A stretch of DNA of 64,000 nt from Chamaea fasciata. Taxonomy: Eukaryota > Chordata > Aves > Passeriformes > Sylviidae. The translations under genes were made by a program, and so were the position numbers. Positions within the stretch are counted from its first letter, which is position 1; every line of letters begins with the position of its first letter. The notes beneath the pieces are model-generated. The model saw nothing but the letters and a program-made list of their open reading frames with translations, ran no database searches and was not told where the DNA came from. Shown here piece by piece: positions 1 through 10,440 of the stretch. The DNA lies in assembly GCA_029207755.1 (NCBI GenBank), contig JARCOQ010000016.1, positions 8,852,501 through 8,916,500 of the forward strand, given 5' to 3'.

Positions 1-2215
1 ACCCAAACTTCCACACTAAAGCTGAGGTGAGATTCCCTGGGGGAAGAGGCTTCTTGGTAGATGAGTAATGCAGGTGGCACCAGGCAGATGAAAGCTCCTA
101 GCATCCTGCTCTGGAGCAGTGCTCAAAACAGGAGCTTGTTTCCTGCTGAAAAACTACCTAGTGCTGTTTGGGTTTAAGGAGGGAGGGAGGGAGAGACTTT
201 TTTCCTGCTGACTCACTCACGTCTTCCTCCAGTGTGGAGTGGGAGAAATGATTTGTGGTGGCTCATCTTAGTCACAGTGGTGTCGACCTGCAGTGTTCAG
301 CTGTGCTCATAAATTGATAAATAACTCACTTCTTGCTCCCTCTGTCCAACCTGTAGTATCTGATATTCAAGGCCGTGTTGAGCAATACTTGCACTACCAC
401 CTGTCTGACCTGCTTCACCTCTCTGCCACAAAGCAGCTGTGACTGGGGAGGATGCCCCGGGGGCTTGGCTGGAACATCACTCGATTCCTGATTCCCAACG
501 GGAGCTCTGGGATTATCTGCAACTGGGAGCTGTGGAGAAACACGCCCTGGAGTGCTTGTCCTCCTCTTGGCAGTGTAACCTCTGAACTTGGACTGGAAAG
601 GAGGAGTTAGCACCGGGCTGTGGCACCTCAGTGCATTTGGAGCTCTCTCTGCTCGTGGTGGCAGAAACTGGGGGGATTCCGAGCGCAGCTGGTGTTTGGG
701 AGCTGAATTCCTCTTTCCTCTGTAATTTCTCTGTCTCTGTTGTTCTGCTCCTGTACAGTACAGATCCCTGTATTGGCACTTTAGGACTTTTCCCTGTCTC
801 TGGTGTTGTACCTCACCAGTTTCTGATATTCACAGACTAAAAGCCACACAACCTTTGCACTGACAGCTCCCGCCATGAGTTCTGGCACGTGTGTCGTCGT
901 CCTTGCCTGAGCCATCCTTCCACCAGGAGCAGGGCGGGTTTTTGGCAGCGGCAGTGCCATCCTCACCAGCCTTTCAGCTGCCTGAGCCAGCTGTGCCCTG
1001 CATGGCCGTCCCCTGCTTCCGTGAGTGCTGCCAGCCCAGCATGTCCCCGCTCCCGCACGGCCACGCTGGCTCCCTCCTCCTGCCGGGGGGAGGAGGTGTT
1101 GGACCTGCCCGAGAATTCATCAGAGCAGAAGCCTCGCCCTGCCAGGAGGGAGGGAGGGAGGGCTCCTGTTTCCCACTCCTGTTCTTCCCAGCCCCTGCTC
1201 TGCTCTCCACTAACCCCCTGCTTCCAGCTCCCACCCCAGGAGGGTCAGCCATAGCTGTAGGTGATCTTAACCCTACAAAGGTTTCATTTCTCAGAGAACA
1301 GTGCTCAGATTTCCTTTCATCTAATAGCAATCACTTCTGAGCAGCTCTACAGCTGCCTTGCCTCGGCAGGGAGGAGCTGCCTATACTCTAGCAATATTCA
1401 CTGTGGTGGGAGGGTGGGAGAGGCACTCCAGGGATGGGAGCTGATGGCTCTGTGCCCCCAGGCCAGTTCTTTGGGTTTTGTTGAGCCTGAGAGTCCTGAG
1501 CCCCCTGGTCTGGTGATGGGGGCCAGCCCACACTGCAGATTCCAGGAGCTGGGCAGGACCTGGGGCTTGTAGCAGCACAGTGAGAAGGCTCCTGTAACAG
1601 GGTCTGAGGGAATTCAGGGAGCTGCCCAGGCTGCAGGAGAACACCTGCCTCAGAGCACAATGTCAAGAGCACCAAACTGTACCCCGATGTTGGAGGGCTC
1701 ACAAGCCCCCCACCCACTGCTCCCCAAGATAGATTTAACTGGAAGGCAGAAGGAGGGTACCCAGTCCTGCCGGCGGCACGGCTGCTGGCACGGGGATGGG
1801 GCTGGGCTCAGAGCTGCCTCTGAGGGCTGCCAGGAGGCTGTGATGAATTCTCATCTTATTTTAAAAAGCACTGTATCCTATTCCTGCATGTTGAGTTCCG
1901 TGTGTGTGCCTGTGTGTGCCGAATGCTTGCGTCAGTAGTTAGGGCGAGTGTGACCGGGAGGAATCTAAGAAGCATGTCTTAGTGTCGTGCTGTAAGTGTT
2001 ACTGCACAAGAGTTTAACAGATGTTAACACCAAATGACTAGTCTGAGAAATGTACTTTTAAAAAAAAAATATTTATTTGGGTTCAGATATTTTTGAAATA
2101 CAAAAAAAAAAAAAAAAATTGTCGTATTTTTTAAAGCTTATAATTCTTGTCATACATCGTGGTTAAATTCTTAATTTTACCGTGCTTATTAAAAAATTGT
2201 TCAACCTAAGCTTTG
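1..2215 (+). other. Probable 3' UTR / 3' end of a plus-strand neighbour
   Basis: No coding exon can be established here. The distal part (about 1850-2210) is AT-rich with long A runs and ends with an ATTAAA at 2188-2193, which looks like a 3' UTR with a variant poly(A) signal. In human the gene converging on SHMT1 is SMCR8, so its long 3' UTR is the obvious candidate, but none of the SMCR8 coding sequence I know is visible. A weak possible terminal exon follows a pyrimidine-rich AG at 355-356: one frame stays open to a TGA near 448 and would encode a short helical-looking tail. I do not recognise that peptide. Short GGGA tracts lie near 179-195 and 1147-1166. Confidence 0.35.
2072..2077 (-). 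terminator. SHMT1: Candidate SHMT1 poly(A) signal
   Basis: The plus strand reads TTTATT here, which is AATAAA on the minus strand, about 700 bases beyond the SHMT1 stop codon. It lies to the left of the ATTAAA used by the plus-strand neighbour (2188), so the two transcripts would overlap tail to tail. Use of this hexamer is inferred from position only. Confidence 0.3.
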
Positions 2216-2779
2216 TGCCAAGGGATCTGAGAAAATACTGGAGGATCTGGTTAGGATGGGATGGTGATCCCAGGAGGGATGTTCAGGACAAGGCTTGGCC
2301 TTGTAATAGCCTGTGGAGGTGGCAAGGCACATAGGATGAAAGGGGAATCCTCGAGGCTGAAACCAGGGGGACCTTTAGTGGGTGTGAGGTTTCTTGTGCA
2401 GCTGGAGCCCCATCCCTCACACTGCCATGGGCAGGGTGTCCGGGGAATGTGGACAGAGCAGCCTAAATCTCATCTGCTGCTCCACAGCCAGCAGGAGCTG
2501 GGTGGCACCTGGCCATGAAATGAGGGTGGCCTGGTGCTTGGTCACAGTGCTGACACAGTGGTGAAGGGCTGGTATCCCCATGGGGGTTGTACTCATGGGG
2601 TCTCTGTGCCCCACGTGGGAGGGGAAAGGGGAGTAAGAGCTAAAGGAAGAGCTGCTGCTGCAGTTCCACAGGGAAGTGCTGGGAGAAGGCACTGGGGTGT
2701 TGGTCTCAGGCTGGGGATTGTGAGCATGCCACAATCTTGGGTACTCCCGTGGCTCTGGAGCGGGCAGGTCAGCGTCCCC

Positions 2780-5700
2780 TTACAGGACAGGCAGCCCTGG
2801 GAGCGGGAATGTGGCTGCGAAGGCTTCTACCTCTTCCTTCAGTGCCTTCAGCTCCCCACGGTATTTTGGGTCCTCCAATTTGTCCTTGAATTCCTTCAGC
2901 GTGGCCTTGGGGCTCATGTCCTTCTGCACACGCAGAGCCAGCTCGATCCCTGCCAGGACAGGAGATGTCTTGGTCAGCCCTTGCAGTTGCTGCATCCCAC
3001 GGCTCTCCCAGCCCGGCTGCTCCCTGGGACACAGCCCTGCTCCCTCCCCTCTTCCCATCTGAAGGACTTGCCACCCTGGGAAACAAGCTGGAACTCCTGA
3101 GGACAACTGGGAGAAAACTGTGAGAGGGACAGGATTGGGATTAGGGCAGTGGGGAAGAGTTTGGCTGGTCCCAGCTGTGGCCAGATGTCCTCCCCCACAT
3201 CCAGATGTGGTTATTCCTCATTTGTGGGTGTGCTGCCTTGCCAGCTGTGGGGATGGCTCCAGCGTGGCTCTCCCAGGGAAGCTGCCTTGTCCCAGGCTGG
3301 TGCTGGAGCTGAGGCCCAGTCCCACAGACTCACCTCTGTGGATGTACTGGGCCACCTTGCGGAAATCATCCTGCCGGAATCCACGCGAGGTGAGAGCCGG
3401 CGTCCCGAACCGGAGCCCGCTGGGGCGCAGGGCGCTGACATCACCTGCACCACAACGAGGCACACGTCACCAAACCTGGCACCAAAACCACCCCCTGTGG
3501 AGTTTCAGGCTCCTGGAGAGGACCAGGAGCTGGCAGGGCTTTTGAGATCCCTCACCAGGGCACGTGTTCTTGTTGCAGGCGATGGAGCAGAGCTCTAGCA
3601 CCCGCTCGGCCCGGCCGCCGTCTGTGCCTTTGCTACGCAGGTCCACGAGGATCAGGTGGTTGTCAGAGCCCCCTGCAAAGAGAGGGGCTTGGTGGGCATG
3701 TGGGCTTGGGGAAATGCTGCTCCCGCAAGGAGACTTCAGCAAAAGAAGACTTGAGATTTAACAAGGGGCCAAATGAAGGTATCCACGAAGTGCTGCCAGG
3801 GTCAGCCCCATCCCACTGCCAAGACGTGTCCTCACCTGTGACGATGTCGTAGCCCATCTCCATCAGCGCTGATGAGAGTGCCTTGCAGTTGGCCACCACC
3901 TGCTGCTGGTAAGCCTTGAACTCAGGTGTCATGGCCTGATGCAGTGCCACAGCGATCCCTGCAGAGAGAGGAAGGCCAGGGTCAGTTTTGGGGGGCTCCC
4001 ACCGGCAATGGCGCTGCCAGCAGAAGCCATACTGGAGCTGAACAAACTAATGGACTGAGCCTTCCTCTCCCCTAACCAGGCTGGTGACATCGCTGTGAGC
4101 CAAACCACAGGGTAAGACAGGCTTGGTCACTCCTTGGGCAATGCTGGATCAACCAACTGCCTTTTGCCACACTGTCCCCAGGCTGTGAGCCCTGTGGGGC
4201 AGCTGGTGCCTCCTGTGCTGCTGCTGTGGGTCAGAGCCCTGCCAGGACGCCTTTTCCAGCTCCCTTTGCCGTGCTGGAGCTGGCAGCCAGCCTGGCTGCA
4301 TACCTGCAATGGCGTGGTTGTGTGGGCCTCCCTGCAGCCCCGGGAACACCGCCTGGTTGATGAGGCTCTCCAGGTTGTAGAGGGTCTCCTTGCCTGTCTT
4401 GGGGTCCACGCTGCGGGTGCCTGCAAGACGGAGGGCACGATGACAAGGCAGCACAGCCACCCTTCTCCCACGAGCTGCTTTCACCCCCTGGCCACTCAGA
4501 GCAGGCAATAGTGCTTGTTCCTCTTCAAATCTGAGCCAGGGTTAGCCCAGGGAAGCTCCCCAGACACTCCCAGGATCTTCCTGCCCTCCATCCCAGTCAG
4601 AGCAGGAAGGAGCGTTAACTTGCAGCGTTTTCCCCGGCACCCCGGGCAGGTCGGGCACCTTTGCGGTAGAAGATCATGCCGGCCCTGCAGCCCCGCAGGG
4701 TCTTGTGGGTGGTGGTGGAGACGATGTCGCAGTGCTCGAAGGGCGAGGGCACCACGCCAGCGGCCACCAGCCCGCTGATGTGGGCCATGTCGGCCATGAG
4801 GTAGGCCCCGTTGTCGTCGGCGATCTTCCGCATGCGCGCGTAGTCCAGGTTCCGTGAGTAGCAGCTGACACCTGCGGGGACAGGCGGTGATGTGCAGATG
4901 TGCAGGACCCTGGGACAGCCCCAGCTCCTTCCAGGGTGGCTGTGTTGGAGGTTTCCTCCCAGCACTGCAGCATCCACGGGCATTCGGGGGTGCTGCTGGC
5001 TTCAGGAAGTCACCCCCACCCAGGCTGTGCCACCAGGAAGGTGGGTACAGGTGTGATCCTTACCTGCTATGATCAGCTTGGGGTGGAAGAGCCGGGCGTT
5101 CTCCTCCAGCTGGTCATAGTCGATGTAACCGGTCTTGGGGTTGACCTGGGAGAGGAAGAGGAGGGTTCAGCCACCTTGCTGTGGTGAAGGTCAGCTGCAA
5201 TGCTGTCCTGCAGGAGGGGGTGCTGGCAGCCTGATGCTGGTACTTTTAACTTTAAGAGGCATCAACATTTATGATAACTGCATCCTGGCTCCGGCTGGAG
5301 CAGCTCTCTGTACCTTGTAGGGCATGGACTCGAAGAAGACAGAGGTGGCAGAGATCTTCTTCTTGTCTGTCATGAACCCGTGGGTGAGGTGGCCACCGTC
5401 GGGCAGGTCCAGCCCCATGATCCTGCCGTGGGGCTCCACCAGGGCCGTGTACACCGCAAAGTTTGCGGGTGACCCTGCAGCGAGAGCACACTGGGCTGGT
5501 TATGATTGCTGGGGCACACAGAGGCCTGGGCAACTGTCCTGGCTCTCCTGAGCACCCCAATACCTGAGTAGGGCTGGACGTTGACTCCCCACTTCTGGGG
5601 GTCGAGCCTGTAGGCCTGCAGGGCTCTCTTCTGGCACAGCCTTTCCAGCTCGTCCACAAACTCCGTCCCACCATAGTACCTGCAGTAAAGGACAGGGCAG

Positions 5701-6517
5701 CGGGTAAAACCAAACTCATTACTCAGAACAGTTCCTGTGACCAAGCTGGGGAGAAACTGGGGTGATGCCCTGTTTGTGCAGCCACAGCAGACGTGACCCT
5801 GCTGAGACTGTCCCGTGTGTGGCCAAGGACAGAGGCTGAGAAGGTCAGAGCCTGTCCTGGAAGAGCCTGGCTGCCAGCATAAGGACATCACTTCCTTCCC
5901 TGAGGTGAGGCCTGGCAGGATGGGGGGTTCCTCTCCCACTGTATGAGGGTTTGGGTGGGTGGGCCTTGGCCCCAGCCCCATACCTCTGTCCTGGGTAACC
6001 CTCGGAGTATTTGTTGTTCATGCAGGATCCTAGGGCCTCCAGGACTGCTCGGCTTGCAAAGTTCTCCGATGCAATTAACTCCAGCCCCAACCTCTGCCGC
6101 TGCTTCTCCTTCTTGATGATGCTGTGCACCTTTGGGAGAGGAGAGAAATGGCTTGACCCATGCTGGCTCTGCACAGAGATGTGGATGCTCCACCACAGGG
6201 ACAGGGCTTGGAGAGGGGCCTGGAAAGGTGCTGGAGAACGGAGACACGATCCCTTCTTGGTGCAGCTGATCCCAACCAATCATAGAGAGGGCACAGGGGA
6301 TGGATGGGTTCCAGCAGCTCGGCCTTGGACCCTGCCATGTCCCTGGCTCGACGAGGTCAGCATCCCCACGTCTGGCTGGGGGATGAATGAAGCAGCTGGG
6401 CAGGAGCCAGGAAGGGGCTCTCACCTCTGGGTCGTTGGTGTCCAGTGGCTCCATCACCATCTTGTTATGGGAGGCCCAGAGCTCGGCGCTGGGGAGGCCC
6501 TGTGTTGAGCTCGCCAT
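2780..6517 (-). CDS. SHMT1: Serine hydroxymethyltransferase 1, cytosolic (11 coding exons, complete)
   Basis: This PLP enzyme converts serine and tetrahydrofolate to glycine and 5,10-methylene-THF in the cytosol, feeding one-carbon metabolism and thymidylate synthesis. Minus-strand coding exons in transcript order: 6517-6425, 6129-5984, 5679-5564, 5474-5314, 5145-5064, 4871-4659, 4420-4304, 3958-3836, 3672-3556, 3444-3334, 2949-2780. Every junction has GT/AG ends and the phases add up to 1449 nt, giving 482 residues against 483 in human. The PLP-binding lysine is in the [10 protein letters not shown] stretch (about Lys256), exon 6. The folate/PLP core motifs [26 protein letters not shown] and [12 protein letters not shown] are intact, and the protein ends in FPLPGLPVL. 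The start ATG (6515-6517) has a strong Kozak context, with A at -3 and G at +4. I see no lesion. The cytosolic rather than mitochondrial paralogue is inferred from the short N-terminus without a targeting peptide and the close match to SHMT1. Confidence 0.97.
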
Positions 6518-6545
6518 GGTGCTGCTGCTGCTGGGTCCAGGTCAC
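6518..6545 (-). other. SHMT1: SHMT1 5' UTR part of exon 2
   Basis: An AG acceptor preceded by a pyrimidine-rich tract lies on the minus strand at 6546-6547. It leaves 28 nt of untranslated sequence, including a CAG run, before the SHMT1 start codon. This implies a separate upstream noncoding exon, placed at 7795 and above. Confidence 0.55.
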
Positions 6546-7684
6546 CTGCCAGGGGAGCAGGGAGTCTGTGGGATGGCAACAGGGCTGCGTGCCACCACAT
6601 CTCCCTGTGTGCTGCCTGCTGCCATCCCATGTATTCCCTGAGATCAGCCATGGGCTGTTGGGTGAGGAAAACACACACAACCCTCAGGCTTCCCCTTCTG
6701 ATTTAAGGTCAGTTTAATCACAGTGCTTTGATAATGTCTGATACTCTCCCATCTCCACCCTTCTCTGAGCTCCCCCTGCCCAGCTCGGCAGTGCCTGATG
6801 TTTAATTTCAGGGGCAGTGAAGTGCTCACACCCACAGATCTCGATTTTACACACGCTATGATGCCCACCATGCTTAAACCTCTTGGCTGCTTTCCCTTGG
6901 GCAAAACCCCAGCAGGTCAGAGTCCTGCCCCAAACCCTGACTGAAGCATCTTGTGGAGCTGAGAGGCCCTGAGCGGCAGCAGTTCTGCCTCTGCTTGGTT
7001 CCATGGCATGGGTGATGCCAGGTCTGGCAGGAGCCCTCCAGCCCAGTTGATGCCACTGCTGCTCTTGGGGAAGGACTAACAGCCCAGCTGCTGCCTTGGC
7101 AGGAAACAATGCATCTTTTTACTCATTAACCCCGCAAGGACGGGTGAAGGTCTGTGAGCAGGTTATTAAGCAATGCCACATGGTTTCCTTGTGCCAAGTT
7201 GCCGAAGTCCATTCACGCCGCCCTCACGCTGGGCAGGGATGTTCAGCCATGCTCTGGCCCAAGCCCAGGCCTCACTGGCAGGGTGGGAATCCTCACTGCC
7301 AGAGAGGCTGGGCTGGGCAAAGGGCTGCGAGGGGAAGTGCTCCGGCTCTGGGCAGGATGCCTGGGTCCTGCATGTCCCCACAGCACAGGTTGCTGAGCAC
7401 TCACACTCACTGCTTCTGGCTCAGCGGGAGCAGAGCTGCCATTCCCAATCAGGATGAGACCCCCCCACCATGTCCCCTCTGATGGTGGACATCTGGCACC
7501 TCACCTGGGGAACCCCATCCCCGAAGCTCCATCTCCACCTGGTTCCGCATCCCCTGTATCCCGACTCCATCACCTCCCGCATCCCGAGAGCTTGGTGGCG
7601 CGCCCCTCTGCCCTGCCCCGGGTGGCGGGGACCGGCGCTGCCTGGCCACTGTCGTGCCCCAGCCCTGCTCCCCCCACGCCGCAC

Positions 7685-7786
7685 GCCCCGGCCCCGGCCC
7701 CGGCCCCGGCCCCGGCCCCGGCCCCGGCCCCGGCCCCGGCCCCGGCCCCGGCCCCGGCCCCGGCCCCGGCCCCGGCCCCGGCCCCG
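7685..7786 (-). repeat. (GGGGCC)n hexanucleotide repeat, 17 perfect units
   Basis: The plus strand reads GCCCCG seventeen times without interruption. In SHMT1 sense this is a GGGGCC repeat beginning eight bases after the predicted first intron starts. Each reading frame gives an uninterrupted dipeptide (Pro-Gly, Arg-Pro, Gly-Ala and so on), which explains the long but meaningless ORFs across it. Such G-rich repeats are known to form G-quadruplexes and R-loops. Confidence 0.97.
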
Positions 7787-7794
7787 GTCCTTAC

Positions 7795-7850
7795 CCGATC
7801 CAATTTCCAACACCGCGCGGGATTCCGCGCGCTACCATAGCCCGGCCGGG
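7795..7850 (-). other. SHMT1: Predicted noncoding SHMT1 exon 1 (right end approximate)
   Basis: A good donor (GG|GTAAGG) reads on the minus strand with the intron starting at 7794. Just upstream, in transcript sense, lies the CpG island with CCAAT boxes. Joining it to the acceptor at 6546 gives a standard two-part 5' UTR. A minus-strand ATG at 7836-7838 would open a 15-codon upstream ORF that stops four bases into exon 2. The transcription start is not visible, so the right boundary is a guess. Confidence 0.45.
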
Positions 7851-8060
7851 CCTCGCCCCTCCGCGCCGCGACCAATCAGCGCCGCGCTCCGCCCCGGCAC
7901 CGGCGGCGGGGAATACGCTCGGGAAGCGGCTGAGCCAATCAGCGCCGCGCTCTGCCCCCTCCCCGTCTCCCATTGGCCCGCGCCGGGGCGGGGCTGGCGG
8001 CGCGGCCCGCACGTGGCGCCCGGGGCACGGGTGACCTTGGCCGGGAGGGGCGGGGGGCCC
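7795..8060. promoter_or_regulatory. SHMT1: CpG-island promoter of SHMT1 with CCAAT boxes
   Basis: The block is extremely GC- and CpG-rich. It contains CCAAT at 7872-7876 and 7935-7939, and an inverted box (ATTGG) at 7972-7976, with GC-box-like GGGGCGGGGC near 7985-7995. The two direct CCAAT boxes sit in a repeated 18-base module (7872-7889 and 7935-7952) continuing as CGCCCC or TGCCCC. This arrangement is typical of NF-Y/Sp1-driven housekeeping promoters. The promoter may fire in both directions, as the receptor gene at 9.3 kb is divergent. Confidence 0.7.
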
Positions 8061-8135
8061 GCTGCTGTCACCCCTCCTCTGCCGTCACCCCTCTGCTGTC
8101 ACCCCTCCTCTGCCGTCACCCCTCTGCCGTCACCC
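8061..8135. repeat. GC-rich minisatellite (CTGCYGTCACCCCT-type units)
   Basis: About five imperfect copies of a 14-17 base unit containing CTGCCGTCACCC or CTGCTGTCACCC lie head to tail at the edge of the SHMT1 CpG island. It has no coding sense. Confidence 0.85.
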
Positions 8136-8206
8136 ACAGCTCCAGCCCTGCCTGCCGTGCACCCCCAGACCCACAGCTCCAGCCCTGCCTGCCGTGCACC
8201 CCCAGG
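8133..8206. repeat. Tandem duplication, 2 x 37 bases
   Basis: A 37-base unit beginning CCCACAGCTCCAGCCC is present twice in a row (8133-8169 and 8170-8206), differing only at the last base. It directly follows the minisatellite at 8061. Confidence 0.9.
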
Positions 8207-9337
8207 TGCTTCTCCCCCAGCCCTGCAGTGTTCCCACGGTCCCACGACTTCCCCCGTGAGCCAAAGGAAGGGATGCCCCAACACCCTGCACCGGGCAGGG
8301 AGCATTTCCAGGCAGCCCCAAAACTCCCCCAGCCAAAACCGTGTGTCCAGGACAGCTGGTGTGCCAGGCCCTGGCACAGGTTGGGCACGTTGTCGCTGCT
8401 GTGGGGAGCAGAGCTGGCGCTGTCCCCGCTCGCAGCAGGGCACCCCGGTGCCCGGAGGGATTTCTGGGTGCTCGGGAGGGAGAGATGCCAGGGGAATGAA
8501 TGGCGCACGCAGGAGAGAAGCCGTGTTTTCTTCATTCATCAAATCCGAGTTAGTGGGTGGGCTTGGCCAACCGGCCCCAGGGAACGTGCACCCTTCTGGA
8601 GCTTCAGGGGTTAAATCAACACACCACAAATTGAGGAAGAAGATTAGGGAATAAGTGATCCTACTAAATTCCTCGTGATCCCAAGCCATGGGAAAATGGG
8701 GCGAGGCAGTGTGAATCACCCTGTAGAGGAGCAGCAGAAGGGGAGTCAGTCAGGAGGGTGAGACCACCCGCTGTGGGCAGAGCAGCCAAGGAACAGCCGG
8801 GTGAGTCCTGCCAGGATCTGCCAAGGCAAGTGCCAGGATGAACAGGAGAGAGATGAGGGTGGGCTTACTAGAGGGTAGTGGGTGGGTAAAAGGGGCTATG
8901 GTTACATTTGGATACAGCTCAGGTGATTTTCTGCACCTCCCTGGAAGGGGCTTGGTGAAGAAATGGTCTGTTAACATCATTGTTACCAGTCTAGATAGTC
9001 TTTGCTGTCAAAATTTGTTACTGGTCATCCAAAGAGGACTCCTCGCAGTGGGGGGATCTGGGTTTCCATGGTTTTGCTGCTGGCCCATGCTGGATTGCTG
9101 CTGTGGGCCGTTGATGAAGGTGTTGTTCTGACACACTGACACCAGCAGCAACACTGGGGTTGGTTTCTCTGGTCGGGGTGGTTTCTGTGAAGTGCTGCAC
9201 ATGCTATAGAGAAAGACTTTATATAAATTATAAATTCATTGATCTAATCTGGCTTTTCACACACATTTTGTGCACAGTTGCTGGCAAAGATTTTCAACTC
9301 TCTTGAGCTGCAGATAACAGCTCTGTTGTGATTTCAG
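8207..9337. other. Intergenic stretch between SHMT1 and the GPCR gene
   Basis: I see no conserved coding exon here. An upstream noncoding exon of the receptor gene probably lies somewhere in this stretch, because the receptor exon begins with a splice acceptor at 9336-9337, but I cannot place it. The long plus-strand ORF that starts near 7470 and runs to 8654 is produced by the GGGGCC repeat and GC-rich composition. Confidence 0.5.
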
Positions 9338-9354
9338 GTCTTGGCTTGCTAGTG

Positions 9355-10440
9355 ATGGACAGCACCTCTTCCTCCCCTTCCCCCTTCTCTGCCAGCTGCC
9401 CCACGGAGCAGCCTGAGAACGCCACTGACCATGACTACTACTCTGGCCTCCAGAAGACCATGCACATCCTCTCCATGGTGGTGTACAGCATCGCCTGTCT
9501 GCTGGGGGTGACAGGGAACGGCCTCGTCATTTGGATTGCAGGCTTCAAGATGAAGAAGACGGTGAATTCCATCTGGTTCCTCAACCTGGCCATAGCTGAC
9601 TTCATCTTTACCTTCTTCCTGCCCCTCAGCATCGCTTACACCGCCCTGGGCTTCCACTGGCCCTTTGGGAAGCTCCTGTGCAAGCTGAACAGCACCATTG
9701 CCTTCCTCAACATGTTTGCCAGCGTCTTCCTCCTGACGGTCATCAGCATTGACCGCTGCGTTTCTGTGGCCTTTCCCGTCTGGTCTCACAACCGCAGAAG
9801 CCCGGAGTTGGCGGCCAGGGTCGCTCTGGGGACGTGGGTCCTGGCTGTCCTGCTCAGCTCCCCGTACCTCGTCTTTCGGGACACGGTGGTCAGCTCCAGG
9901 AACATCACCAGCTGTTACAATAATTTTGCGCTGTCTGATGACTACGCATCTGAGGCGACGCGCAGGCTGTGGAGGATGCGGCACAAAGCCATGATCGTCA
10001 CACGGTTCTTATGTGGGTTCCTCATCCCCTTCATGGTGATTCTCATCTGCTACAGTGTCGTGGCTGTCAAGCTGAAAAGAAGGCAGTTGGCCAACTCTGC
10101 AAAGCCCTACAGAATCATCATTGCTGTCACAGTCTCGTTTTTCCTCTGTTATTTCCCCTATCACGTCTTCTCCTTGCTGGAAATATCCAAAAACTCTTCC
10201 AGCCATGAGATGAAACTGGCCCTTTACATAGGGATTCCCTTGGTTTCCAGCCTTGCTTTCTTCAACAGCTGCATCAACCCCATCCTGTATGTCTTTGTGG
10301 GGCCTGATTTCAAGGAGAAGTTTCGTCAGTCCATCCTGTCGACCTTTGAAGGGGCCTTCAGTGAGGAGTCGGTCCTGGGCAGCCTGACTGGCCGGCGCAA
10401 GTCCAGGTCTGCTTCGGAAGTAGAGGTCCCGAGGGTCTGA
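9355..10440 (+). CDS. Chemerin/formyl-peptide-receptor-like GPCR (CMKLR1-like), single coding exon
   Basis: This is a class A seven-helix plasma-membrane receptor of 361 residues. The extracellular N-terminus has an N-glycosylation sequon at Asn22. Visible landmarks are Asn55 in TM1 (GNGLVIW), Asp82 in TM2 (LAIADF), Cys109 and Cys187 for the TM3-ECL2 disulfide, a DRC triplet at 133-135 in place of DRY, FLCYFPYH in TM6, and NPILY in TM7, followed by a serine-rich tail. ECL2 carries a second sequon at Asn183. The stretches FKMKKTVN, NMF-SVFLLT and SSP-LVFRDT resemble CMKLR1, whereas HWPFG and the VIW-AGF motif resemble formyl peptide receptors, so I leave the symbol empty. The group couples to Gi and guides leukocytes; the ligand here is unknown. 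The start is the only in-frame ATG, 17 bases after an AG acceptor at 9336-9337. The frame is uninterrupted. Confidence 0.9.
   Translation: MDSTSSSPSPFSASCPTEQPENATDHDYYSGLQKTMHILSMVVYSIACLLGVTGNGLVIWIAGFKMKKTVNSIWFLNLAIADFIFTFFLPLSIAYTALGFHWPFGKLLCKLNSTIAFLNMFASVFLLTVISIDRCVSVAFPVWSHNRRSPELAARVALGTWVLAVLLSSPYLVFRDTVVSSRNITSCYNNFALSDDYASEATRRLWRMRHKAMIVTRFLCGFLIPFMVILICYSVVAVKLKRRQLANSAKPYRIIIAVTVSFFLCYFPYHVFSLLEISKNSSSHEMKLALYIGIPLVSSLAFFNSCINPILYVFVGPDFKEKFRQSILSTFEGAFSEESVLGSLTGRRKSRSASEVEVPRV

Noticed and set aside
340..448. Possible terminal coding exon at the left edge
   Set aside because: The acceptor is plausible and one frame ends in a helical-looking peptide, but I do not recognise it and the upstream exon is not identifiable. 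Kept only as a remark.
7470..8654. Long plus-strand ORF of 394 codons across the SHMT1 promoter
   Set aside because: Its length comes from the stop-free GCCCCG repeat and GC-rich CpG island. It has no domain and similar ORFs exist in several frames on both strands.
9349..9984. 211-codon minus-strand ORF opposite the GPCR
   Set aside because: It is a shadow of the receptor reading frame, and the plus-strand protein is clearly the real product.
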